NCBI GenBank assembly: GCA_021325315.1
Contig: JAJPHK010000119.1
Location: 1-44,272, forward strand
DNA length: 44,272 nucleotides
Direction of reading: 5' to 3'
DNA from: Alphaproteobacteria bacterium
GTDB taxonomy: Bacteria; Pseudomonadota; Alphaproteobacteria; Rhizobiales; Xanthobacteraceae
Under the pieces are notes generated by a model. It was not told the DNA's origin, did not search any database, and worked only from the letters and a program-made list of their open reading frames with translations. Shown one piece after another: positions 6,585 to 13,592 of this stretch. How positions within the stretch are numbered: position 1 is the first letter of the stretch; each line of letters opens with the position of its first letter. Position numbers and translations under genes: made by a program.

Positions 6585-7270
6585 GCAACCCCGTCACCAT
6601 AGCGCCCAGGACAAGGCGCCCACGGCGCGATCCGGCGCTCCTGTTCAGGACGGGCAGCGGCCGCGATATCAACATGGCGCATCCCGATCCGAACGATCTC
6701 GTCTGGGAGGATATCGCACATCAGCTCTCGGGCGAATACCGCTTCGGCAACGTGCCGGTGAAACGCTACTCCGTCGCGCAGCACCTAGTCATGGGCGGGC
6801 GCTTCTGCTCACCGCGCGCGCGGCCGTATTTCCGCGCGCACGATGCTCATGAATATACAGGCGACGATCCGACGCCGAAGAAGAAAGCGCGCAAGGTTTG
6901 TCTGCGCGAGACGCTCGAAAAGAGCGGCAGTTTCACGCCCGATCAAATCGCGGCTTTCGTGATGGCCGTCGACAGCGCCGACGACGAGTTCGAGATGCGG
7001 CACATGGCGGCAACACACATCGCCGCAGGCCTGCAGTGGCCCGTTCCGCTCGACATCGAGCGCGAAGTGAAAATGGTCGACTGGAAGATGCTGCTCACGG
7101 AATGGCGCGATCTCATGCCTGGGCTGCCGCCGGTCGCGCCGAAGGGCATGGAGGATCTGCAGCCGTTCCCGGTTTCGATCGGAAAGGTTTGGGCGCCGGA
7201 AGAGGCTCGCGAAAAATTGCTGCTGGCATTCCGTGCGGATTTTCCATGCTTCACCGGGGTGCCGGCATGA
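6581..7270 (+). CDS. HD-superfamily hydrolase (YfbR-like)
   Basis: A 229-residue protein. After a basic N-terminus come RTGSGRDINMAHPDPNDL and VWEDIAHQLS, then the metal-binding HD features: SVAQHLVMGG (His68) and RAHDAHEYTGDDPTP (His87-Asp88, His90). This arrangement matches phage HD-domain proteins related to the 5'-deoxynucleotidase YfbR, which remove phosphate from dNMPs. The D-type ligand further on is probably in AVDSADDEFEM. With the MazG-like gene it suggests nucleotide-pool control. Substrate is inferred. ATGA overlaps on both sides. Confidence 0.75.
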   Translation: MSNPVTIAPRTRRPRRDPALLFRTGSGRDINMAHPDPNDLVWEDIAHQLSGEYRFGNVPVKRYSVAQHLVMGGRFCSPRARPYFRAHDAHEYTGDDPTPKKKARKVCLRETLEKSGSFTPDQIAAFVMAVDSADDEFEMRHMAATHIAAGLQWPVPLDIEREVKMVDWKMLLTEWRDLMPGLPPVAPKGMEDLQPFPVSIGKVWAPEEAREKLLLAFRADFPCFTGVPA

Positions 7271-8106
7271 CGATGCAGAAGCTATCGCCCATCGATCCGT
7301 CGCCGTTCGTGAGCCCAGGCGAGAAATTCCAGCTCGATACAGGCCCGAAGCCCAAGCTGAAGTGGATCGAGATCAAGAAGCTCGGCGTGGATTTGAGCTA
7401 TCAGCGCGACATCGTCGGCAAGGGGAAGCGCACGCTGAACCTCATCACCGAATGCTTCCGCTGGTCGATGTTCGCGCCCGTCGTTGTCGTCGACGTAAAG
7501 CGAGGCCGCTATCCGATCATCGACGGTCAACATCGTGCGACCGCAGCTGCGAGGATCGGCATCAAGAAAATTCCCTGCTACCTCGTCAAGGCCGATCTGG
7601 CCGAGCAGGCTGCCGCTTTCACGGCGATCAACGGCAATGTCACCCGCATCTCCTCGATGCAGATGTTCCACGCATTCGTCGCCGGCGGCGACGAGGACGC
7701 GATCGCGCTGCAGAAGCTTTGCGATAAAGGCGGCGTTTCGATCTGCCGCTATCCCAAAAAGATCGTCGACATGCGTCCTGGCGAAACATTTGCCGCCACG
7801 GCGCTACGGCGCGCATATGCATTTTATGGGCACGACAATCTTCTGGCGGCGCTCGAAACGATCACAAAGACTGGCGATGGAAATATCGGATTCGTCCGCG
7901 GCTCGATCGTAAAGGCTCTGTGCGCCATATATCAGCAAGTGCCGGGTTGGCGAAAACACCCTCGCCGTAACGCAGCAATCGAGCGCGTGGGCATTCCAGA
8001 AATCTTCAAGCGCGCGAGATCGAAGGACGCAGCCGAGAGCTGCGGCATGCAGAAGGCGCTTCAATCGATCTTCGGCCAAGTGTTCGCTGAAGGGCTGAAG
8101 CCATGA
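7267..8106 (+). CDS. ParB/Srx-superfamily protein (first of three)
   Basis: A 279-residue protein with the ParB N-terminal domain hallmarks: DLSYQRDI (45-49), VVVVDVKRGRYPIIDGQHR (DGQHR at 86-90, corresponding to the GxxRxxA box) and KIPCYLV. The C-terminal half is helical and lacks a clear HTH. In ParB the GxxR box binds CTP; related folds act as nucleases or ATPases, so biochemical role is open. It may bind phage DNA in early replication or regulation. Translationally coupled to its neighbours. Confidence 0.8.
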   Translation: MTMQKLSPIDPSPFVSPGEKFQLDTGPKPKLKWIEIKKLGVDLSYQRDIVGKGKRTLNLITECFRWSMFAPVVVVDVKRGRYPIIDGQHRATAAARIGIKKIPCYLVKADLAEQAAAFTAINGNVTRISSMQMFHAFVAGGDEDAIALQKLCDKGGVSICRYPKKIVDMRPGETFAATALRRAYAFYGHDNLLAALETITKTGDGNIGFVRGSIVKALCAIYQQVPGWRKHPRRNAAIERVGIPEIFKRARSKDAAESCGMQKALQSIFGQVFAEGLKP

Positions 8107-8339
8107 TGCAGCACGGCGCAAAGCTCTCTGTGTGGCAGATCGCCTGCGACTTCTGCTCGAGCGGCCATGCCGAATACGACGCCGGCGCGATCACGGGATC
8201 GTTCCCCGTCTGTCTCGAAGCGTTCAAGCAATGCGGCTGGCGGATCATTCCGAAATTGTCGGGCGCGACGAAGGTCTGGCGACACAAATGTCCGGACTGC
8301 GTCGCGCTGGAGAAGCGCGTCAACGGGAGGCTCATCTAA
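8103..8339 (+). CDS. Small zinc-ribbon-like protein
   Basis: A 78-residue protein with CxxC pairs at Cys15/Cys18 (IACDFCSS) and Cys63/Cys66 (HKCPDCVALE), plus Cys37 and Cys44 between. The two outer pairs are the spacing of a zinc ribbon, suggesting a structural zinc and nucleic-acid or protein binding. Start ATG at 8103 overlaps the previous stop; ATG at 8106 is also possible. No specific function visible. Confidence 0.7.
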   Translation: MMQHGAKLSVWQIACDFCSSGHAEYDAGAITGSFPVCLEAFKQCGWRIIPKLSGATKVWRHKCPDCVALEKRVNGRLI

Positions 8340-8587
8340 TGCAGATCGGAAGAGTGGAAGGATGCACTCGTGTTTGCGGTAAATCCCAAGGCTATCTCGG
8401 TTTGCCAATCCGCGACGAGATCGTGAATTGTCCCGTTAACGGTCCTGGCACTCCGCAAATGGTGAGTGCCTGGATTCCGACACCGGCCGAGCTCGAAGCG
8501 CTGAATAAAGGCGCTCCTGTTCACGTAATTATTCTCGGTTCAACCCCGCCTCCAATGCTGGTCGAAATCGGGGAGGTGCCGCGATGA
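8339..8587 (+). CDS. Small hypothetical protein
   Basis: An 82-residue unrecognised protein, started in a TAATG overlap with the zinc-ribbon gene and ending in an ATGA overlap with the ParB-MT-A70 gene. It has TPQMVSAWIPTPAELEALNK and a hydrophobic strand VHVIILG, typical of a small alpha/beta fold. The AWIPTPAELEALN pattern recalls small proteins seen in other proteobacterial phages, but I cannot name a family. Confidence 0.6.
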   Translation: MQIGRVEGCTRVCGKSQGYLGLPIRDEIVNCPVNGPGTPQMVSAWIPTPAELEALNKGAPVHVIILGSTPPPMLVEIGEVPR

Positions 8588-10056
8588 CGACCAGGGATCC
8601 GCGGCCGGCTCTTCGGCCGGTGCACGAACTTGCAAGGATGTTTCCGAAGATCGCGGCCGACCAAAAACGCGAGTTCTTCGAATCGATCGCGCGGGACGGT
8701 GTGCGGCGCCCGATCGTACTCTTCGACGATTCATCGCTCGCGCCCATCCTCGACGGCGTGAACCGCTATGAGGCGGCCTGCGCCGCCGGTATCCCGGAAA
8801 CCGAGATCCCGTTCCGTATCTTCGGCTCGGAAGAAGGCGACGGCGACGATCCGCTCGAATTCGTGATGCGCGAGAATTTCCTGCGGCGGCAGCTCAATGC
8901 CTCGCAGCGCGCGATGGTCGCGGCCGATATCGAGTCTTTCAAGCATGGCGGCAACCGCAAATCATCGGAAGCGCAGGGCGATGGTCAAGATGCAAATTTG
9001 CATCTTGACCTAGGAACGACCCGCGCCGAGGCGGCCGAAAAAACTGGCGTTTCAGTCCGATCCGTGGCGTCGGCAGCCGAAATCAAGGCAAAGGGCAGCG
9101 GTGAGCTGCAGGAGGCCGTGCGCGACGGCCGGATCAAGCTCGCATCCGCAGCCGAGCTCGCCGAGCTGTCGCACGAAGAGCAGCGCGAGATCGTGGCGAA
9201 GGGCCCGAAGGAAATTCTCGCCAAGGCCAAGGAGATCCGCGCGACCAACATGCAGGAGCGGCGCAAGGCCGCGATCGACAACATCAAGAGAATTACCGAA
9301 GGGAATACACCGCTGCCGACCGGCGAGAAAGTTCCGGTGCTCTATCTCGATCCTCCGACGCGGTTTGAATCCGGCTTCACCGATCGCTCGATCGAGAACC
9401 ATTACCCGACGATGGATTTTGACCAGCTCGCGGTGCTGCCGATCGATGATCTGGCGGCCGACGATTGCGTGATGTTCTGCTGGACGACAATCCCCTGGCT
9501 CGCGAATACGATCAAGCTCGCCGAGGAACATTGGGGCGGGTTCGAATACAAGTCCTGCTACGCCTGGGACAAGGAAGTCGCCGGCACCGGCTATTGGGCG
9601 CGAAACCAGCACGAGCTGCTGCTTGTTTTTACCCGCGGGAAGATTCCGTCACCGCCCAGGAGCGCGCTCTATCCCTCGATCGAGCGATCGAAAAAGCGAG
9701 AGCATTCCCGCAAGCCAGATTTCTACTTCCGGATGATCGCCGAATACTATCCGGAACTCCGAAAGATGGTGCTCTTCCATCGCGGCGCAGCGCCGCACGG
9801 CTGGGAAGCATGGGGCAATGAAGTCGAAACCGCCGACGATGGCGTCGACGTCATCGACAAGCTGAAAGCCCCTGAACCGAAACAGCAAACGCTAGCTGAA
9901 GCCGCGCTCGCGGCGATCGAGAAAGACAAGTGCAAGAAAGGCTGTAGCCCTGCGCCGACTGGCGTTGAGGCCATCGATGCGTGTTTTCCCGCAAGCAAGC
10001 AAGACGATCTCGACATTCCCGATTTCCTGCGCCGGACGCCAGAAGCTGTCGCATGA
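8584..10056 (+). CDS. ParB domain fused to MT-A70-type adenine methyltransferase
   Basis: A 490-residue fusion. Residues 1-235 are a ParB-like module (ILDGVNRYEAA at 55-65, helical RREN-type FVMRENFLRRQLNASQRA, HTH TRAEAAEKTGVSVRS). Residues 245-430 resemble MT-A70 methyltransferases: LYLDPPTRFE, NHYPTM (273-278), DLAADDCVMFCWTT, and KPDFYFRMIAEYYP. Such enzymes methylate adenine N6 in DNA. The catalytic motif is usually DPPW; here it is DPPT (256-259), so activity may be altered. Could modify phage DNA or regulate genes. A 28-bp palindrome sits inside the gene at 8983-9010. Confidence 0.85.
   Translation: MTTRDPRPALRPVHELARMFPKIAADQKREFFESIARDGVRRPIVLFDDSSLAPILDGVNRYEAACAAGIPETEIPFRIFGSEEGDGDDPLEFVMRENFLRRQLNASQRAMVAADIESFKHGGNRKSSEAQGDGQDANLHLDLGTTRAEAAEKTGVSVRSVASAAEIKAKGSGELQEAVRDGRIKLASAAELAELSHEEQREIVAKGPKEILAKAKEIRATNMQERRKAAIDNIKRITEGNTPLPTGEKVPVLYLDPPTRFESGFTDRSIENHYPTMDFDQLAVLPIDDLAADDCVMFCWTTIPWLANTIKLAEEHWGGFEYKSCYAWDKEVAGTGYWARNQHELLLVFTRGKIPSPPRSALYPSIERSKKREHSRKPDFYFRMIAEYYPELRKMVLFHRGAAPHGWEAWGNEVETADDGVDVIDKLKAPEPKQQTLAEAALAAIEKDKCKKGCSPAPTGVEAIDACFPASKQDDLDIPDFLRRTPEAVA
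8983..9010. repeat. Perfect 28-bp palindrome within the ParB-MT-A70 gene
   Basis: Two 14-bp arms, GGTCAAGATGCAAA and its exact complement, meet with no spacer. The flanking bases 8982 and 9011 break the symmetry. It encodes residues 134-143 of the ParB module, just before the HTH. The size and perfection make chance unlikely. Candidate ParB-like centromere or operator site, or methylation target. Confidence 0.85.
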
Positions 10057-10082
10057 ATTTCATCCTCAACAGGAGTCACACC

Positions 10083-11912
10083 ATGAACCATCCGCATGAA
10101 GTTCCGCTTTCGAGACTGAAATACGATCCGGCAAATATTCGACAGGCAGGCCGCGGCTCCGAGCCGATCTACAAGGCCTCGCTGATGCAAAAGGGACAGA
10201 TTGCACCGCTGATCGTTCGGCCTGCAGGCGACGGCGTCGATTATCTCGTGACAGATGGCGGCAAGCGGCTCGCTTCCTTCGCCGAGCTCGCCCAGGAAGG
10301 CGCGATCAAAGAAGATCATCTCATCAAGATCGAGGTGCGCGAGGAAGACGAAAAGGCGGCGCGCGATACGAGCTTGGCAACAGCGATCGTGCACACGGAG
10401 GCACATCCAGTCGACGTCTACGAGGCCTTCGCGCAGCTCCGGAAGGACAAGGTCTCCGACGACGAGATCATGAAGCGGTATAATCTGGGCCGCCGGCAGT
10501 TCAACCAGACGATGGCACTCGGCAATCTCGCGAAGCCCATCCGCGATGCCTGGCGCAATGGCGAGATAAAAGCCGACATCGCCAAAATCTTCACGATCGA
10601 GCCCGACGCCGACAAGCAAGAGAGCGCATTTAAGGCGCTCAAGAAATCGGGTGGCATATCGTCCGAATACTCGGTGCGCGAGAAGCTGAGCAAGTCCGAT
10701 GAACGGGTATCGAGCTTGGTCAAGTTTGTCGGCGTCGAAGCGGTTCGCGCAGAAGGCGGAAAGGTCAACGAGGATCTATTCGGCGACGATCACCAGACCA
10801 AGGATGTGAAGCTCGTAGAGCGGCTGGCCTTCCGACGTCTCAACGACGAATGCAATCGGCTCAAAGCCGAAGGCTGGTCATGGGCGCTTCCCGAGGAAGA
10901 TCTGCCGACCAAGCCCAATCACTGGCGCAACTGGCAGAAGATTCCTTTCAAGGAGCAGTACACGGCCGAAGAAAAGAAGCGACTCGACGAGATTGATGAG
11001 CTCACGAATTGGGATCGCGACGATGTCATCCGCGCTGAACAGGACGCAGCCGAGCGCGAGGGCGAGAAAATCCAAATGCAGGCGCGGGCGCGTTCCTACA
11101 AGCCGGAAGACAAAGCGAAATCGGGCTGCATCGTCTCGATCGACGAGAAGGGCGATCTCGAGATCGAGTACGGGGTCATCCGGCCGAAGGAAGCGCCGGT
11201 CGAGGCGGTAAAGGCGAAAAAGCTTTCACCGGCCGAGCAAAAGGCCGCCGAGAAAAAGGCGAAGGAAGAAGCGAAGAAGCGGGCCGATTCTAAAACCACC
11301 ATCCCATACGATTTGAAGCACCGCCTTTCCGAGACGCTCACCCGCGCGGCCGCGAAGGCGGTCGAGCTCGACGTCGACCTGGGCATGGAAATCCTGATTG
11401 CGGGGCTGATGAGTGAGGGCGAGCCCTACCAGGAGAAGATCTGTCTGCGCGTTGGCGGTGAACTCGCGGATGACATCATTAGCGGCGCTGAATTCGCGGA
11501 AATGTTGAAGCGGGTGCAGAAGCTCTCGCCGAAACAGAAGCTCGCAGCGCTCGCGAGGCTCGCAGGCGCAAGCTTCAGTTTCCTTCATAGACAAGGCGGC
11601 GAGCCGCCGCTCGAGCATCCAGACGTTATCGCGGTTCTGCGCGCGATCGAGCCGCGGGACTTGGAGAAAAGTCTGCAATCCGAATTCAACGCCGCAGACT
11701 ATTTCAAGACCGTCTCAAAGGCGCTCTGCCTGCGCGCGATCCGCGAGGCGCTCGGTCCCGACCAGGCCAAGCAGCTCGCCGAAAAGAGTGCCGCGGATAT
11801 CCAGAAATTCACTATAGCGAAGGTGCCGTCGACGGGCTGGCTGCCGCCTGAATTGAGAACGTCAGCCTACACGGGGCCGACAGGAAAATCCGAAAGCAAG
11901 AAGAAAGTCTAA
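10083..11912 (+). CDS. Large ParB-like protein (third of three)
   Basis: A 609-residue protein whose first ~180 residues are ParB-like: VPLSRLKYDPANIR, KASLMQKGQIAPLIVRP, YLVTDGGKRLASFAEL and an HTH around DDEIMKRYNLGRRQFNQTMALG. The middle is a charged helical linker with a lysine/alanine-rich stretch near 385-405, and the C-terminal third is helical. The plasmid-borne relatives of this architecture are ParB proteins of alphaproteobacteria. Start ATG at 10083 is preferred over one at 10053 because AGGAG lies at 10071-10075. Immediately upstream of the DGR. Confidence 0.8.
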   Translation: MNHPHEVPLSRLKYDPANIRQAGRGSEPIYKASLMQKGQIAPLIVRPAGDGVDYLVTDGGKRLASFAELAQEGAIKEDHLIKIEVREEDEKAARDTSLATAIVHTEAHPVDVYEAFAQLRKDKVSDDEIMKRYNLGRRQFNQTMALGNLAKPIRDAWRNGEIKADIAKIFTIEPDADKQESAFKALKKSGGISSEYSVREKLSKSDERVSSLVKFVGVEAVRAEGGKVNEDLFGDDHQTKDVKLVERLAFRRLNDECNRLKAEGWSWALPEEDLPTKPNHWRNWQKIPFKEQYTAEEKKRLDEIDELTNWDRDDVIRAEQDAAEREGEKIQMQARARSYKPEDKAKSGCIVSIDEKGDLEIEYGVIRPKEAPVEAVKAKKLSPAEQKAAEKKAKEEAKKRADSKTTIPYDLKHRLSETLTRAAAKAVELDVDLGMEILIAGLMSEGEPYQEKICLRVGGELADDIISGAEFAEMLKRVQKLSPKQKLAALARLAGASFSFLHRQGGEPPLEHPDVIAVLRAIEPRDLEKSLQSEFNAADYFKTVSKALCLRAIREALGPDQAKQLAEKSAADIQKFTIAKVPSTGWLPPELRTSAYTGPTGKSESKKKV

Positions 11913-11953
11913 CCCCGTCCGCGGGTCGCGGACAATCCTTGGAGACCTGACTC

Positions 11954-12856
11954 ATGAACAAACATTCGGAAGTAAAAAGTGAGAAATCAGTTCTGGTGAA
12001 AGCAGATCCTAACCTGCCTGCATTCGTAGTTTCGGGCGCATCAGCCATCGCCATCAAGGCAGGTACGATTTTCAACGGCGTAAAATTTTCGGGAGACACG
12101 CCGATTGCTCCTCCGGAGGGAGGCTTCGTTCCCGGCACCGACTATTATGTCTGGCTCAAAGATGGCGCCCCACTCTGCGAAAAAGCCAAGGTTAGTAGCC
12201 TCGATCAATTGATCGGCGGCTTCCATTTCGCGCCCGGCGGCAATGCGACCGAGCGCAAAGGCGGTGACGAGACGCCGGCGATCAATCCCTATTCCGCATG
12301 GGACATCAATTTCCATCCCGCCTGTGAAGATCCGCGCGGAATGACACTCGTCGAAATGTTCGGCGAGAAATTCTGGTGCGACATCTATCTGCTCGGCGCC
12401 GATCACAACAAGGATGGTACCAGCAAGTTCGGCGTTCGGATCGCCGACGGTGACGAGCCTCCCGTCAAAATCGATGATGGCGTTTTCGATAATCTCGATT
12501 ACGCAACCGCCGTCCAGGTGATGAAGGATCACGGGAAACAGCTTCTCAGCGTGACCGAATTCTCCGCGGCCGCTTATGGCGTGAAGGAAAGGTCATCTGC
12601 CGACAAAGACCCCAAGAAAACGAAGCTGGACGCTCCGCGCACCAGCAAGTTCGGCGTGATGCAGGCGACCGGCAACATGTGGGTGTGGGGTCACGACGGT
12701 GACCCCCACGAGCCGCGCGCGAGCCTCTTCGGCGGTTCCTGGCTCAACGGCTCGAACGCGGGCTCGCGCTACGCGCACGTGGCCTACCTCTGGCCGGGGT
12801 ACTCGAGCGACTCTCTCGGGGCGCGCGGCCGCAGTGACCACCTGCAGCTTGTTTAG
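11954..12856 (+). CDS. DGR target (variable) protein, C-type lectin fold
   Basis: A 300-residue protein. Residues about 90-300 show formylglycine-generating/C-type-lectin fold marks used by DGR targets: GGFHFAPGGN, WDINFHPACEDPRGM, WCDIYLLGADH, LLSVTEFSAAAYG, GVMQATGNMWVWGHD and the terminal FGGSWLNGSNAGSR. The last 45 codons are the variable repeat; codons 275, 279, 282, 283, 285, 287 and 288 differ from the template. The N-terminal ~85 residues are a separate domain of unknown role. No signal peptide. GGAGA at 11941 precedes the ATG. Its ligand-binding face would be diversified by the retroelement. Confidence 0.92.
   Translation: MNKHSEVKSEKSVLVKADPNLPAFVVSGASAIAIKAGTIFNGVKFSGDTPIAPPEGGFVPGTDYYVWLKDGAPLCEKAKVSSLDQLIGGFHFAPGGNATERKGGDETPAINPYSAWDINFHPACEDPRGMTLVEMFGEKFWCDIYLLGADHNKDGTSKFGVRIADGDEPPVKIDDGVFDNLDYATAVQVMKDHGKQLLSVTEFSAAAYGVKERSSADKDPKKTKLDAPRTSKFGVMQATGNMWVWGHDGDPHEPRASLFGGSWLNGSNAGSRYAHVAYLWPGYSSDSLGARGRSDHLQLV
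12711..12838 (+). repeat. VR: DGR variable repeat (VR)
   Basis: Aligns without gaps to the TR at 13267-13394 (offset 556 bp, 128 bp). Twelve differences: 12721, 12725, 12743, 12776, 12788, 12789, 12798, 12800, 12807, 12812, 12813, 12815. TR has A at all twelve; VR has C six times, G three times and T three times. The last 23 bases (12816-12838) are identical and GC-rich, where an initiation-of-mutagenic-homing sequence is expected. Confidence 0.96.
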
Positions 12857-12875
12857 CCGCCGCGACAGCGGCGGC
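12856..12875 (+). repeat. DGR hairpin with GACA tetraloop after VR
   Basis: GCCGCCGC-GACA-GCGGCGGC: 8-bp perfect stem, 4-base loop, 17 bp past the VR end and abutting the target stop codon. DGRs are known to need a hairpin or cruciform of this size with a GRNA loop just downstream of VR for efficient retrohoming; GACA fits GRNA. No T-run follows, so it is not an intrinsic terminator. Confidence 0.85.
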
Positions 12876-12891
12876 GTTTGAACAACCCAAG

Positions 12892-13263
12892 ATGACGATC
12901 GTCAGGGACGAAAATTCCAGCACTGAAGGCTTGGCGATCGTCGAGAAATATGAGGCATTTGTGACCTATCTCTACCCGATCTTGCAAACATGCCCACGCA
13001 AGCACGGCGTCCTTCGGGACGTCGTGCTCGGCGCGATGTTCGTGACGATCGGGGATCTCCATCACGCATCGAAATCGCGGCAGGTATCGCGGCTTTACTC
13101 CGTCGACGCCCAGTTCGCGACGTTGCGTTCACATCTGCGCTTTCTGGAACACATTCATGTGATTTCGCCAAAGCAACGGACGGCGGCGCTCACGCTGCTC
13201 GCCCAGCCTGGCGGAATGCTGAATTCGTGGATCGGAAAGCTCAGGGGGCAAGCGGGGAAGTGA
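12892..13263 (+). CDS. avd: DGR accessory variability determinant
   Basis: A 123-residue helical protein in the position and size of Avd: between target and TR. It reads as four amphipathic helices: LAIVEKYEAFVTYLYPIL, KHGVLRDVVLGAMFVTIGDL, SRLYSVDAQFATLRSHLRFL and SPKQRTAALTLLAQPGGML, matching the four-helix bundle that pentamerises, binds the RT and the DGR RNA, and is needed for mutagenic cDNA synthesis. It starts 16 bp after the hairpin and ends three bases before the TR. Confidence 0.88.
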   Translation: MTIVRDENSSTEGLAIVEKYEAFVTYLYPILQTCPRKHGVLRDVVLGAMFVTIGDLHHASKSRQVSRLYSVDAQFATLRSHLRFLEHIHVISPKQRTAALTLLAQPGGMLNSWIGKLRGQAGK

Positions 13264-13266
13264 TGC

Positions 13267-13394
13267 AGCCGCGCGCAAGCATCTTCGGCGGTTCCTGGAT
13301 CAACGGCTCGAACGCGGGCTCGCGCTACGCGAACGTGGCCTACAACTGGCCGGAGAACTCGAACGACAATATCGGGGCGCGCGGCCGCAGTGAC
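13267..13394 (+). repeat. TR: DGR template repeat (TR)
   Basis: The 128-bp template copied by the RT with adenine misincorporation into VR. It follows the avd stop codon by three bases. Its in-frame reading has many AAC/AAT codons (asparagine) where VR shows substitutions, the arrangement that allows broad amino-acid change without stop codons. Two asparagine codons (AAC at target codons 265 and 268) are unchanged in the present VR. Confidence 0.96.
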
Positions 13395-13592
13395 GACCGG
13401 ATTATGACTCGGCGCGTACCACGGTCGCGCCGGTCGGCCACAGAGGCAATTCCTCTCGATCAAGATCGGTGGTCAGCCCGCGTGTCCCGCTTCGGCGAAG
13501 ACACTGCGCGGTCCGGCATAGCGGGGCGTAGGCCGAATCTCTCGGGATGTGGTTCGAGACCCGCGGCCGGCTTTCTTTTCAACGAGCACTTC
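13395..13592 (+). ncRNA. TR-RT spacer of the DGR RNA
   Basis: A 198-bp stretch between TR and the RT start without a supported gene. In studied DGRs the RNA continues past TR into this spacer, where it folds, binds RT-Avd and provides the priming adenosine for cDNA synthesis. Function is assigned by position; I did not fold it. An RT reading frame open upstream to 12990 crosses TR and this spacer but is not coding there. Confidence 0.6.

Noticed and set aside
12711-13394. VR/TR as an ordinary gene duplication
   Set aside because: All 12 differences are at template adenines and the repeat ends sharply beside a hairpin and RT; random drift would not do this.
12990-13592. 5' extension of the RT reading frame
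   Set aside because: It runs through avd (other frame), TR and the spacer, with shadow-like composition; RT homology begins after ATG 13593.
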